The position numbers were made by a program, and so were the translations under genes. Positions 12,040 through 20,534 of a DNA stretch of 64,000 nucleotides are shown here, piece by piece; the first letter of the stretch is position 1, and each line of letters starts with the position of its first letter. Source of the stretch: Allomuricauda sp. ARW1Y1 (GTDB lineage: Bacteria > Bacteroidota > Bacteroidia > Flavobacteriales > Flavobacteriaceae). The DNA lies in the NCBI RefSeq assembly GCF_013407935.1, contig NZ_JACBZU010000002.1, positions 186,001-250,000 on the forward strand. Reading direction: 5' to 3'. The notes under the pieces are model-generated. The model was not told the DNA's origin and made no database searches. It worked only from the letters and a program-made list of their open reading frames with translations.

Positions 12040-12693
12040 TTATACTTTGGCGTTTTTCTGTTGCTTGATATTGGAAATATCGTAGCCCGCGAATTTCTTC
12101 ATATAATACGAGATACTACTTCCGTAAGCATCAGTTACATCGCTTTGTCCATACGATCGTAGATATTTTTTGACGTTTCCTGCGCCGGCCAAATGGGCCG
12201 CTGCCAAAATCCCGGACTCTGTGACCTTGATTCCTCCAATGGTTTTTCCATTAAAGCGTTTAATGTCTCGTCTCAAAATCCATTTGTTACGGGCAATATT
12301 GGCGGCAAAGGCCTTTTCCTGAAGCTCGGCACTGCCCAAGAACTCATCCATATCGTAAACGCCCATCAAATTGAGGGTACTGCTACCAAATTGGTATTTC
12401 CCCAAATAACCCAATGTGTTTACGCTATGATATTTGCCCTGGGACTCTTTAAAAGCGAGTGCTTCCTTAAAGCCATTAAAAGCTTTGCCCAGAAAAGGAG
12501 GGGTTACCTCGTCCTCGTCAAGAAGTGTGATGGAATCTTGCGGTGCAAAAAATTCCAAATTGGTCGTTACCTTCAATGAATCGGGAATTTCAACGTTCCC
12601 TTTCTTCATTACAGAATAAGAACCAAAACTTGTCAAAACTACGATCATGGCAAGATGTAGAATAAAACCTATCCATCTTTTCATAATTTTCAT
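12040..12693 (-). CDS. Exported lysozyme-like/peptidoglycan-associated protein
   Basis: A 217-residue protein with an N-terminal membrane or signal segment (residues 8-24). The central region has FKESQGKYHSVNTLGYLGKYQFG, a pattern seen in lysozyme/transglycosylase-like folds in which the Glu of ESxGKY would be catalytic and GKYQFG follows. The C-terminal half is helical, with an AAHLAGAGNVKKYL stretch. Relatives in flavobacteria are often annotated as peptidoglycan-binding, but no LysM repeat is visible here. A role in wall turnover fits the next upstream gene on the strand, mltG. Fold inferred from motifs; activity unproven. ATG 12684 is an alternative start. Confidence 0.68.
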   Translation of the reverse strand: MKIMKRWIGFILHLAMIVVLTSFGSYSVMKKGNVEIPDSLKVTTNLEFFAPQDSITLLDEDEVTPPFLGKAFNGFKEALAFKESQGKYHSVNTLGYLGKYQFGSSTLNLMGVYDMDEFLGSAELQEKAFAANIARNKWILRRDIKRFNGKTIGGIKVTESGILAAAHLAGAGNVKKYLRSYGQSDVTDAYGSSISYYMKKFAGYDISNIKQQKNAKV

Positions 12694-12844
12694 ATTTGTG
12701 ATCTCAATACTATATACGTATCAAAAATCAATTTGGCCGGCAAAGATAGGTTGGGATAAGTTAATGGGTACCCTAAAGCTCATAAAGATTTCTTAAATCG
12801 ACCCTAAAATCCGTTAAAGTGATGAAAATCAACGGTAAAGAGCA

Positions 12845-13888
12845 CTATCGCATTACCTTTTGTTGGTTGAGCCATCGGGTATATTGCACCTTATTTCGGT
12901 TGTGTTGCGCCAAAGTTTTGGCAAATAAGTGGTATCCAAAGTTGGAAACGTCGGCCACAAAATAGAGATAATCGTGCTTTTCTGGATTCAAAACAGCATC
13001 AATGGAACTGATATCCGGCATGGTAATCGGCCCCGGAGGAATACCTGCATATTTATAGGTATTGTATGGGGAATCCATTTCCAAATCGCGGAACAGCACT
13101 CGTTTTATAATGGTATCATAGTTGCCCGTTTCCTTTTTGATGGCATAAATCACTGTTGGGTCGGCCTGAAGCAGCATTCCCCTTCGTATTCTGTTAAGAT
13201 ATACCCCGGCCACCCTTGGTCGCTCATCCACCTTGGCCGTTTCCTTTTGCACAATGGCAGCCAAGGAAGTTACCTCATTGGGGGTTAGACCCAGTTTTTT
13301 TGCCTTTGCTATACGCTCATCGTTCCAAAAACGGTCGTATTCGGTTTTCATCCGGTCCCTAAAACGCTCTGCATCGGTATTCCAGAAAAATTCATAGGTA
13401 TTGGGAATGTACATGGCCAGTTTGGTATCCTCATCAAACCTGGTCGATGCCAAAAAATCAGGATCGTTCAGGGTTTGGTGCAGGGAAAGGCTATCGGCCT
13501 CAATTTGTTCGGAAATCCTCCCCGCCAAGGATGCCAGGGACTCCTGATTATTGAAAGATACCTGCACTGGAAGGTTTTTGCTTCGCAGCGTATTGATGAT
13601 CTCGTTATTGTTCATCCCTTTTTGGATGGCGTACTTTCCTGCTTTGATGTTGGTTATGTATCCTTTTCGTTTGGCGACCGACTCAAAAGTGGACAAATCC
13701 TTCAACAAGGGCTCCAATGATTTCGTTACATCGGAAAAAGTAGCGTCTGATGCGATATATACAAACGCTTCTTCATTATTGAACTGGGTGTTGGGGCTGA
13801 ATATGGCATTGTAAATTTGATAGGCGATAAAACCACAAATCAACAACCCAAGAATGGCCGTGGCCCAAAGTACTTTTTTAAGATTCAT
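12845..13888 (-). CDS. mltG: Endolytic transglycosylase MltG
   Basis: A 347-residue YceG-like protein: one N-terminal membrane helix (residues 5-25), a LysM-like region, then the catalytic domain with AAIVQKETAKVDERPRVAGVYLNR, where the Glu of QKET is catalytic, and the signature LLQADPTVIYA followed by YNTYKYAGIPPGPI. MltG cleaves nascent peptidoglycan strands and sets glycan chain length at the inner membrane. It overlaps the GNAT gene upstream by 11 bases and so belongs to the dapF operon. Confidence 0.95.
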   Translation of the reverse strand: MNLKKVLWATAILGLLICGFIAYQIYNAIFSPNTQFNNEEAFVYIASDATFSDVTKSLEPLLKDLSTFESVAKRKGYITNIKAGKYAIQKGMNNNEIINTLRSKNLPVQVSFNNQESLASLAGRISEQIEADSLSLHQTLNDPDFLASTRFDEDTKLAMYIPNTYEFFWNTDAERFRDRMKTEYDRFWNDERIAKAKKLGLTPNEVTSLAAIVQKETAKVDERPRVAGVYLNRIRRGMLLQADPTVIYAIKKETGNYDTIIKRVLFRDLEMDSPYNTYKYAGIPPGPITMPDISSIDAVLNPEKHDYLYFVADVSNFGYHLFAKTLAQHNRNKVQYTRWLNQQKVMR

Positions 13889-14411
13889 TCCTGTTGATCT
13901 TTTGATACATTAATTCGTTCTTGAACCCCTGACTGGTCCTGATCCATTCTTTTTTGATCCCGATTTTCTCAAACCCCATCTTCTCAAATAAATGGATACT
14001 CGCTGCATTGTCTTCCAAAATATTGGCATACAGTTGATGTACATCCAACGTGGAAAAGGCATAATCGCTCAAAAGCGACAAGGCTTCCGCCCCGGCACCT
14101 TTATTTCGGTCCCCTGGTTCCACAATGATGATACCGATACCTGCACGGCGATGTTTGGGGTCAAAATCGAACAGATCGATCAATCCTATACACTGATCTT
14201 GCAGGTTACTGATGCACAGGCGCAACTGCTTTACTTCGTAAATATCCCTGTGGGCATTGTCCAAATATAGTTGCAATACCTTTTTGGAATACGGCTTTAA
14301 CGTACCGCTCAGTTCCCAGACCGAGGTATCGTTTTCTAGTTGGTACAGAAAGTCGAGGTCGGTGGGTTCCAGCGCCCGCAGATATACTTGTTTACCTTTT
14401 AGATTGAGCAT
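13878..14411 (-). CDS. RimJ/RimL-like GNAT acetyltransferase
   Basis: A 177-residue acetyltransferase of the RimJ/RimL branch: an N-terminal KQVYLRALEPTDLDFLYQLEND motif, an acetyl-CoA loop (EPGDRNKGAGAEAL) and the C-terminal ILEDNAASIHLFEKMGFEKIG, all typical of enzymes acetylating protein N-termini or amino-sugar and amino-acid substrates. It sits between dapF and mltG with 13- and 11-base overlaps, a placement found in other flavobacteria and suggestive of an envelope-related substrate. The substrate is unknown. Confidence 0.9.
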   Translation of the reverse strand: MLNLKGKQVYLRALEPTDLDFLYQLENDTSVWELSGTLKPYSKKVLQLYLDNAHRDIYEVKQLRLCISNLQDQCIGLIDLFDFDPKHRRAGIGIIIVEPGDRNKGAGAEALSLLSDYAFSTLDVHQLYANILEDNAASIHLFEKMGFEKIGIKKEWIRTSQGFKNELMYQKINRNES

Positions 14412-15181
14412 TCGATGGTTCCTTTAAATACCTGAATGGCAGGTCCTTTTAAAAATATATTGCTGTACTTGTCGTCCTTTTTCTCAAAAGAAATGGTCAA
14501 ATCGCCTCCAATGGTATGGATGTGCACCTCGTTGGCAGCCGTTTTACCCGATTCGTGCATGGCCAAGGCCACCGCAGTTACACCGGTTCCACAGGAAAAG
14601 GTCTCGCCTTCCACTCCCCTTTCATAAGTTCGCACATCAAAAAGATTATCCGCCTTTTGCTCCACAAAGTTGATATTGCTTCCGGACTCACCATAAATGC
14701 CATAGCGAATTTTTTTTCCCTCTTTTTGTACATCGAACTTGTCCAACGCTGTCACCAATTGCACATGGTGCGGGGAACCGGTATCCAAAAAACTATGGTT
14801 GGGCTTTTCGTGGATCTTGTCCACATCCATCATCTTTAAGTTCACGGTATCCCCTTCGATGGTTGCGTAGTGCAATCCATCCACGGCTTTAAAAGTTGTT
14901 TCTTTGTCGATAACACCCAAATAATGGGCAAAAGCGACCAAACATCGACCACCGTTACCGCACATACTACTTTCGGCGCCATCTGAGTTATAGTAGACCA
15001 TCTTAAAATCCGACATCTTGTCATTTTCAAGCAGGATTAAACCATCCGCACCTATGCCAAATCTTCGGTCGCAAAGCGCTGCCACAAGCTTGGTATTGTT
15101 TTTGGGAAATATAGTTTGACGATTGTCGATAATTACAAAATCGTTCCCTGTTCCTTGGTATTTAAAAAAGGATAGTTCCAT
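14399..15181 (-). CDS. dapF: Diaminopimelate epimerase DapF
   Basis: A 260-residue cofactor-independent epimerase that converts LL- to meso-diaminopimelate, the precursor of lysine and peptidoglycan. Both catalytic cysteines are visible in the two family motifs: MCGNGGRC and FSCGTGVTAVAL. The N-terminal FFKYQGTGNDFVIIDN is canonical. It heads the operon dapF-GNAT-mltG. The short leader follows a -7 motif at 15199-15206. Confidence 0.97.
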   Translation of the reverse strand: MELSFFKYQGTGNDFVIIDNRQTIFPKNNTKLVAALCDRRFGIGADGLILLENDKMSDFKMVYYNSDGAESSMCGNGGRCLVAFAHYLGVIDKETTFKAVDGLHYATIEGDTVNLKMMDVDKIHEKPNHSFLDTGSPHHVQLVTALDKFDVQKEGKKIRYGIYGESGSNINFVEQKADNLFDVRTYERGVEGETFSCGTGVTAVALAMHESGKTAANEVHIHTIGGDLTISFEKKDDKYSNIFLKGPAIQVFKGTIECSI

Positions 15182-15198
15182 AAGCAGCTACAAAGGAA

Positions 15199-15206
15199 CA
15201 AATATA
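15199..15206 (-). promoter_or_regulatory. dapF promoter -7 motif
   Basis: CAAATATA on the plus strand reads TATATTTG on the gene strand, a perfect TAnnTTTG, about 18 bases before the ATG. No clear -33 TTG is visible. Confidence 0.5.
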
Positions 15207-15276
15207 TGGGATTCTTTAAGCTTTTTTTTGTAGTTAAAACAGCGTTAAACCAACCTGACCGAGAATTGAAAACTTT

Positions 15277-15284
15277 TAATTTTG
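15277..15284 (+). promoter_or_regulatory. degQ-like gene promoter -7 motif
   Basis: TAATTTTG matches TAnnTTTG, 31 bases before the protease ATG. A -33 TTG at normal spacing is not evident. Confidence 0.45.
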
Positions 15285-15315
15285 ATTGAGCTAAATGTTA
15301 AATAATTATTGAATT

Positions 15316-16713
15316 ATGAAGAAAATAGCAAGTTTACTCCTAGTATCTGTATTCGCAGGAGCTATTACTCTGGGAGCTTATAAATTGTTTTTTGAGAAGG
15401 AAAGCTACAAGTGGGTCACCTCTGAGGAGGAAACGCCTTTGGTGACGACCAGTAATTTGGATACTTCGGCCAGAGGGGCGGGAATCAATGAAGTTGATTT
15501 CACCTTGGCTGCCGAGAAAACGGTAAATTCCGTGGTGCACGTTAAAAATATGACCTTGAGCAGAGGCCCATCCAGTATTGCAGAGTTCTTTTATGGGTAT
15601 GAGCGCCAACAAACCCCTCAAGTGGGAACAGGTTCTGGCGTTATCATTTCACCAGATGGATACATTGTCACCAACAATCATGTGATCGCCAACTCAAGCC
15701 AGTTGGAAGTCACCTTGAACAACAACAAAACCTACGAAGCCGAGGTGATTGGAACGGACCCCGATTCCGACATTGCCCTGTTGAAAATAGATGCGGAGAA
15801 TGCACTCCCTTACTTGGCTTTTGGTGATTCTGACAATACCAAAATTGGGGAATGGGTGCTTGCCGTAGGCAATCCTTTTAATTTGACGTCAACAGTAACC
15901 GCTGGGATCGTTAGTGCCAAAGCCAGGTCGTTGTCACCGAGAAGAACCCAATCGTTTATCCAGACCGATGCTGCAGTGAATCCCGGAAACAGTGGCGGTG
16001 CCTTGGTGAACACCAATGGTGACCTTATCGGAATCAATACGGCCATTACCTCCCAAACAGGTTCGTATGTGGGTTATGCCTTTGCGGTGCCCAGCAATAT
16101 CGCGAAGAAAGTGGTAGAGGACATAATGGAGTTTGGTAATGTACAAAAAGGACTTTTGGGTATTTCTGCCGCCATTACGAATTCACCTGCCGCCATTGAA
16201 ATGGGCCTTGACCAATTGGAAGGAGTTTACATTGCTGGCGTGGAGGAAGAATCCGGTGCCGCAGATGCCGGTTTGATGGAAGGCGATGTCATCAAAAAGA
16301 TAGATAATATCGAAATCCAAAAATTCTCCGAACTTACCGGGTATCTTTCCGCCAAAAGGCCTGGGGACGTAGTGCAGGTCACTTTGGACCGAGATGGCAA
16401 GAGTTTGGTCAAAAATGTGACGCTGAAAAAACAAAACAGCGTTATTCTTCCAGCTACCGCCTTTAGGGTAAAAAACTTGAGCAAGGAAGACATCAAAAAA
16501 TTCGGGGTGTCCAAAGGTGTGAAGATTACCGATGTTCCACAAGGTTATGAAAGGTATGACTTAAAGGATAAAATCATTGTAGAGGTTGATGGAAACAAGG
16601 TCAACGATATTGAGGATGCCAAAAAATATTTTGGTGAGATTTCCCGATACGGCCGCACCAGTTTCACCATGATCAACCAGAACGGTGAAAAGGAACACAT
16701 GATCCTTCAATAA
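15316..16713 (+). CDS. DegQ/HtrA-type periplasmic serine protease
   Basis: A 465-residue HtrA family protease with an N-terminal signal or anchor segment (residues 5-23). The trypsin-like domain has the catalytic triad His122 (TNNHVIA), Asp152 (SDIALLKI) and Ser226 (GNSGGAL). A first PDZ domain starts near residue 275 and a second, diverged PDZ near 385, as in DegP/DegQ. It should degrade or refold misfolded envelope proteins. The gene stands alone with its own promoter and a strong terminator. Confidence 0.95.
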   Translation: MKKIASLLLVSVFAGAITLGAYKLFFEKESYKWVTSEEETPLVTTSNLDTSARGAGINEVDFTLAAEKTVNSVVHVKNMTLSRGPSSIAEFFYGYERQQTPQVGTGSGVIISPDGYIVTNNHVIANSSQLEVTLNNNKTYEAEVIGTDPDSDIALLKIDAENALPYLAFGDSDNTKIGEWVLAVGNPFNLTSTVTAGIVSAKARSLSPRRTQSFIQTDAAVNPGNSGGALVNTNGDLIGINTAITSQTGSYVGYAFAVPSNIAKKVVEDIMEFGNVQKGLLGISAAITNSPAAIEMGLDQLEGVYIAGVEEESGAADAGLMEGDVIKKIDNIEIQKFSELTGYLSAKRPGDVVQVTLDRDGKSLVKNVTLKKQNSVILPATAFRVKNLSKEDIKKFGVSKGVKITDVPQGYERYDLKDKIIVEVDGNKVNDIEDAKKYFGEISRYGRTSFTMINQNGEKEHMILQ

Positions 16714-16730
16714 AGTGCCAATAAAACACT

Positions 16731-16762
16731 TAAAAGCGTCTTTTTAAAAAGACGCTTTTTTT
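16731..16762 (+). terminator. Rho-independent terminator after the protease gene
   Basis: AAAAGCGTC and GACGCTTTT are perfect inverted arms around a TTTTTAAAAA centre, followed by a T-run. It separates the protease transcript from GAPDH. Confidence 0.9.
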
Positions 16763-16797
16763 ATGTCTAATGCTTTTACGAAAACGTTTGAAATATC

Positions 16798-16805
16798 TAT
16801 TTTTG
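16798..16805 (+). promoter_or_regulatory. GAPDH promoter -7 motif
   Basis: TATTTTTG matches TAnnTTTG and lies 38 bases before ATG 16844. It also argues against an in-frame ATG at 16763, which would precede the transcript. Confidence 0.55.
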
Positions 16806-16843
16806 CCGAAAATATACAAACAGTACAACCGCAACCATTTTCC

Positions 16844-18292
16844 ATGAGTGACATTTCTTCCTACGAAAAAGAACTAGCCTTTCAAGCAGATAGGCGAAAA
16901 GCAACCACTGAATTCATCAAAATCATTAGCGACCTCTGGTACGACAAGGCTATTGAAGTGGTATTGTTCAAAAATCAGATTATCGATAAAAATGTAAGCG
17001 ACATCATCAACCTGCACGAATATGCCGGTGAATTTGTTCAAAAACCGATGTCCATTTTTGATTCTGTAGAAATATTAAGGGCCATTAACGACCTTAACCT
17101 CCCTCCTGCCAAGCTGGATATTGGCAAATTGACCTATGAGTACAACTCCAGTCAGAATGCCCACCTCAATGTAAAGGCTTTTGTAATCGATAAGCTGAAG
17201 GATGCGCAATCCTCCAAGGCCATAAAACCCAAAGATGTGGTACTCTACGGATTTGGGCGTATTGGCCGATTGGTGGCCCGTGAACTTATGGCCAAAACCG
17301 GACGCGGCAGCCAGTTGCGCTTACGGGCCATTGTGGTCCGCGGCGAGTTGAACAGGGAAATGCTGGAAAAACGGGCTGCACTCCTCAAAACCGACTCCGT
17401 GCATGGCCCCTTTACTGGAACCGTAGACGTTGATGAAAATAAACAGGCATTGATCATCAATGGTACTACGGTGAAAATCATCAGCGCCAATCAACCCGAA
17501 GATATCGATTATACCAAACACGGAATCAATAATGCCCTGATCATAGACAATACCGGTGCATTTCGGGACAAAACGGCCCTTTCCCGTCATTTAAAATCCA
17601 AAGGAGCGAGCAAGGTGCTGCTCACCGCTCCGGGAAAAGAGGTGCCCAATATCGTACATGGGGTAAATCACAAAGATTTTGATCCCGACAAAACCAACAT
17701 ATACTCTGCCGCTTCCTGTACCACCAATGCCATTACACCTATTCTCAAGGTGATAGAGGATTCCTTGGGCATTAAAAAGGGGCATTTGGAAACCATCCAT
17801 GCCTACACCAACGATCAAAATTTGGTGGACAATATGCACAGCAAATACCGTAGGGGCCGCGCGGCCGCGCTCAACATGGTAATCACGGAAACTGGCGCGG
17901 GCACCGCTGTGGCCAAAGCGCTTCCTTCCCTAAAGGGAAAGTTGACATCCAATGCGATTCGGGTTCCCGTACCCAATGGATCCTTGGCCATTCTTAACCT
18001 AGAGGTGAAAAACAAGACCTCGAAGGAAAGTGTGGATACCATCCTAAAAAAATACGCCCTCGAAGGGGATTTGGTGGAACAGATCAAATATGCGTTGAGC
18101 AACGAACTGGTATCATCGGATATTGTAGGGACCACGGCGCCATCCATTTACGACAGCAAGGCGACCATTGTGTCGGCCGATGGGAAAAATATTGTACTTT
18201 ACATATGGTATGACAATGAGTACGGATATTCCCATCAAGTTATCCGATTGGCGAAATATATCTCCAAAGTTAGGCGTTATACCTACTATTAA
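16844..18292 (+). CDS. Glyceraldehyde-3-phosphate dehydrogenase, long form
   Basis: A 482-residue GAPDH. The NAD-binding fold begins with YGFGRIGRLVARELM near residue 133, the active-site Cys is residue 292 in SAASCTTNA, and the protein ends with WYDNEYGYSHQVIRLAKYI. It is about 145 residues longer than the usual 335 because of an N-terminal helical extension (MSDISSYEKELAF...) found in a Bacteroidota subgroup. The extension's role is unknown; the long form may serve gluconeogenesis or a different cofactor than the short glycolytic form. Start 16844 fits the promoter position. Confidence 0.93.
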   Translation: MSDISSYEKELAFQADRRKATTEFIKIISDLWYDKAIEVVLFKNQIIDKNVSDIINLHEYAGEFVQKPMSIFDSVEILRAINDLNLPPAKLDIGKLTYEYNSSQNAHLNVKAFVIDKLKDAQSSKAIKPKDVVLYGFGRIGRLVARELMAKTGRGSQLRLRAIVVRGELNREMLEKRAALLKTDSVHGPFTGTVDVDENKQALIINGTTVKIISANQPEDIDYTKHGINNALIIDNTGAFRDKTALSRHLKSKGASKVLLTAPGKEVPNIVHGVNHKDFDPDKTNIYSAASCTTNAITPILKVIEDSLGIKKGHLETIHAYTNDQNLVDNMHSKYRRGRAAALNMVITETGAGTAVAKALPSLKGKLTSNAIRVPVPNGSLAILNLEVKNKTSKESVDTILKKYALEGDLVEQIKYALSNELVSSDIVGTTAPSIYDSKATIVSADGKNIVLYIWYDNEYGYSHQVIRLAKYISKVRRYTYY

Positions 18293-18394
18293 GGAGGTAC
18301 GAAATGTTCAAAGAACCGGCTTTCAGTTTTTTAAATTTGGTTTATTGACGTAATTTCGTCCCGCCCTTAATCTAAATTTAACACGAGAACATAA

Positions 18395-18994
18395 TTGAAC
18401 ATGAAGCATTTACGCATTTTATTCGCCTTGACCTTACTTATTTCCACACTGTCCGTCCAAGCACAGGAAGAAGAGTCCGACAATACGCTACGGGGACAAT
18501 TTGAGGAACTGGAAAGCAAGTCGGGGAACTATCGCGCAAACGGTATCCAGTATGAAGTGATTAAACTATCCGACCTCTATAAAACAAAGAACAACATCTT
18601 TGATTCCATAGAAACGGCCAACAAGACCATCAAGGATCTATCGGCTACCATTACGGCCAACGATGCCGAAATAGAGGATTTGAATACCAAGCTGCAGGAA
18701 ACCACCAACAAGTTGAATGCGGTTACCGAAGAAAAGGACAGTATTTCGTTTTTTGGAGCCATGGTGAGCAAAGGAACCTATAATTTTATTTTGTGGTCCA
18801 TCATTTTTGGATTGCTGCTGCTTTTGCTGTTCTTTATCTACCGATTCAGGAACAGTAATTTCTTGACGCAGCAGGCCAAATCTGCCCTTGCCGACTTAGA
18901 GGAAGAATATCAGAATCACAGGCGACGGGCCTTGGAGCGCGAGCAGAAAATCAGCAGACAATTGCAGGATGAGCTGAACAAGCAGAAAAAATAG
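18395..18994 (+). CDS. Exported coiled-coil membrane protein upstream of trmD
   Basis: A 199-residue protein with a cleavable signal peptide (residues 3-23, cut near VQAQE), a heptad-rich coiled coil (about 70-115, rich in Thr, Asn and Glu), one strong membrane helix (about 132-150, YNFILWSIIFGLLLLLLFF) and a basic C-terminal cytoplasmic coiled coil. It has no enzymatic motif. Relatives in flavobacteria also lie next to trmD and have been mislabelled as tRNA methyltransferases; nothing here supports that. A structural or scaffold role is only a guess. TAATTTCG at 18351 resembles a -7 box. Confidence 0.8.
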   Translation: MNMKHLRILFALTLLISTLSVQAQEEESDNTLRGQFEELESKSGNYRANGIQYEVIKLSDLYKTKNNIFDSIETANKTIKDLSATITANDAEIEDLNTKLQETTNKLNAVTEEKDSISFFGAMVSKGTYNFILWSIIFGLLLLLLFFIYRFRNSNFLTQQAKSALADLEEEYQNHRRRALEREQKISRQLQDELNKQKK

Positions 18995-19001
18995 GTGAAA
19001 G

Positions 19002-19129
19002 AGGCTGTCAAAAAGCGGTAATGTTTGAACTTTGTCAGGTTGAGCGCAGTCGAAACCCATTGATTATCAACGCATCTTAAGTTCTCGACTGCGCTCGAAC
19101 TGACAGGTAAACCGCTTTTAAACAGCCTT
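19002..19129. repeat. Palindromic element, copy 1
   Basis: A 128-base nested inverted repeat. The outer arms are AGGCTGTCAAAAAGCGGT and its partner near 19110-19129. The inner arms are TGTCAGGTTGAGCGCAGTCGAA and the TTCTCGACTGCGCTCGAACTGACA region. It is homologous over its full length, in reverse orientation, to 23216-23346. The outer-stem differences between copies preserve pairing. Confidence 0.85.
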
Positions 19130-19135
19130 ACCCTT

Positions 19136-19170
19136 TTTGACCCTTTTTACAATACGTTTGATTACTTTTG
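19136..19170 (+). promoter_or_regulatory. trmD promoter
   Basis: A -33 TTTG at 19136-19139 and a -7 TACTTTTG at 19163-19170, gap 23. The gene starts 30 bases later. Confidence 0.6.
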
Positions 19171-19199
19171 CGGCATACTAACATTCAGCATACAACTCC

Positions 19200-19886
19200 A
19201 TGCGGATTGACATCATTACCGTACTTCCCGAACTTTTGCAAAGTCCTTTTGAAGCTTCTATCCTAAAGCGAGCCATTGAAAAAGGATTGGTAGAGGTGCA
19301 TCTCCATAATTTGAGGGATTATGCCTCGGGAAATTACAAACAAGTGGACGACTACCAGTTTGGTGGCGGGGCCGGTATGGTCATGATGGTGGAACCTATT
19401 GATAAGTGCATTTCCGAACTCAAAGCACAACGGGATTATGACGAAGTGATCTACATGACCCCCGATGGAAACACCCTGAACCAAGGTATGGCCAATGAGA
19501 TTTCCATGAAAGGGAACATTATTGTGCTTTGCGGGCATTACAAGGGTGTGGACCAACGGGTAAGGGATATGTTCGTGACCCGTGAAATTTCCATTGGAGA
19601 TTATGTGCTTTCGGGAGGGGAATTGGCCGCAGCCATCTTATGCGATGCCGTTATCCGTTTGCTTCCGGGCGTGTTGAACGATGAAACCTCTGCCCTTACC
19701 GACACCTTTCAGGATAATTTATTGGCACCGCCCGTGTACACCCGTCCAGCAGAATACAAAGGAAAGGAAGTACCCAAGATATTGTTGAGCGGCAACTTCC
19801 CAAAAATCGAAAAATGGCGGGAACAACAAGCCTTGGAGCGCACACGCCAAAGAAGGCCCGACCTATTGGAGAATGGGGAAGACTGA
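19200..19886 (+). CDS. trmD: tRNA (guanosine(37)-N1)-methyltransferase TrmD
   Basis: A 228-residue SPOUT methyltransferase that makes m1G37 in tRNAs and so prevents frameshifting. Family motifs are present: [11 protein letters not shown] at the start, [14 protein letters not shown], the knotted SAM site [14 protein letters not shown] and [12 protein letters not shown], and the C-terminal [20 protein letters not shown]. It is followed by rplS, the neighbour it has in many bacteria, though rplS has its own promoter here and rpsP-rimM are not adjacent. Confidence 0.97.
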   Translation: MRIDIITVLPELLQSPFEASILKRAIEKGLVEVHLHNLRDYASGNYKQVDDYQFGGGAGMVMMVEPIDKCISELKAQRDYDEVIYMTPDGNTLNQGMANEISMKGNIIVLCGHYKGVDQRVRDMFVTREISIGDYVLSGGELAAAILCDAVIRLLPGVLNDETSALTDTFQDNLLAPPVYTRPAEYKGKEVPKILLSGNFPKIEKWREQQALERTRQRRPDLLENGED

Positions 19887-19903
19887 AAAGTCAAAAAAAC
19901 AGC

Positions 19904-19933
19904 TTGCTATTTCTAAATATTGCATTACTTTTG
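19904..19933 (+). promoter_or_regulatory. rplS promoter
   Basis: A textbook Bacteroidota promoter: TTG at 19904-19906 and TACTTTTG at 19926-19933 with a 19-base gap. It leaves a leader of about 60 bases with a possible hairpin at 19946-19973. Confidence 0.7.
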
Positions 19934-20003
19934 CAATCTCAAAATCAACCTCTGACGAGATCCGTGAAAGTTGGTCTTGACCCAAACAATTAAAAAGACA
20001 AAA

Positions 20004-20354
20004 ATGGAATCCTTAGTAAAATTTGTTGAAGACGAATTTGTTCCAAAAAAAGAATTTCCAAAATTTTCAGCTGGTGACACCATCACTGTTTATTACGAAA
20101 TCAAGGAAGGTGAAAAAACACGTACCCAGTTCTTTAAGGGTGTGGTGATTCAACGAAGAGGTAGCGGTGCAACCGAAACCTTCACCATTCGCAAAATGTC
20201 CGGTACTGTTGGTGTGGAAAGAATTTTCCCAGTAAACATGCCAGCTTTGCAAAGAATTGAAGTAAACAAAAAAGGTAAAGTACGTAGATCCAGAATCTTC
20301 TACTTTAGAGGTCTTACCGGTAAAAAGGCCCGTATCAAAGAAGTTAAGGGATAG
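20004..20354 (+). CDS. rplS: Ribosomal protein L19
   Basis: A 116-residue large-subunit protein at the 30S-50S interface. The sequence MESLVKFVEDEF...FSAGDTITVYYEIKEG, GVVIQRRGSG, TFTIRKMSG and the C-terminal KVRRSRIFYFRGLTGKKARIKE are canonical. I chose ATG 20004; the in-frame ATG at 19971 lies in the leader and adds residues absent from L19. A terminator follows. Confidence 0.97.
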   Translation: MESLVKFVEDEFVPKKEFPKFSAGDTITVYYEIKEGEKTRTQFFKGVVIQRRGSGATETFTIRKMSGTVGVERIFPVNMPALQRIEVNKKGKVRRSRIFYFRGLTGKKARIKEVKG

Positions 20355-20373
20355 TTTTTATCCCACATTACAA

Positions 20374-20405
20374 GAAAAAGCACCTGAAATCGGGTGCTTT
20401 TTTTA
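20374..20405 (+). terminator. rplS terminator
   Basis: AAAGCACC and GGGTGCTTT are inverted arms followed by a T-run. Confidence 0.9.
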
Positions 20406-20499
20406 TGAACAATTGTTAATAACATTGGTTCATATCGTGTTGATTTTTAATGCTTTAAAAATTTGCTTTCTTCACATTGTCAAACTACTTTAGTAACAG

Positions 20500-20528
20500 A
20501 TATAATAATGATACCATCATCATTATAT
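20500..20528. promoter_or_regulatory. 29-base inverted repeat, operator-like
   Basis: ATATAATAATGAT (20500-20512) and ATCATCATTATAT (20516-20528) are inverted copies with one mismatch around ACC. It has no T-run, so it is more like a protein-binding dyad than a terminator. Confidence 0.55.
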
Positions 20529-20534
20529 CGACTT

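Noticed and set aside
18395..18994. Annotation as a tRNA methyltransferase by position next to trmD
   Set aside because: It is an exported coiled-coil membrane protein with no SAM-binding motif.
19002..19129. Element copy 1 as an insertion sequence remnant
   Set aside because: No transposase part and no target duplication can be seen; the nested palindrome and paired changes fit a small structured repeat better.
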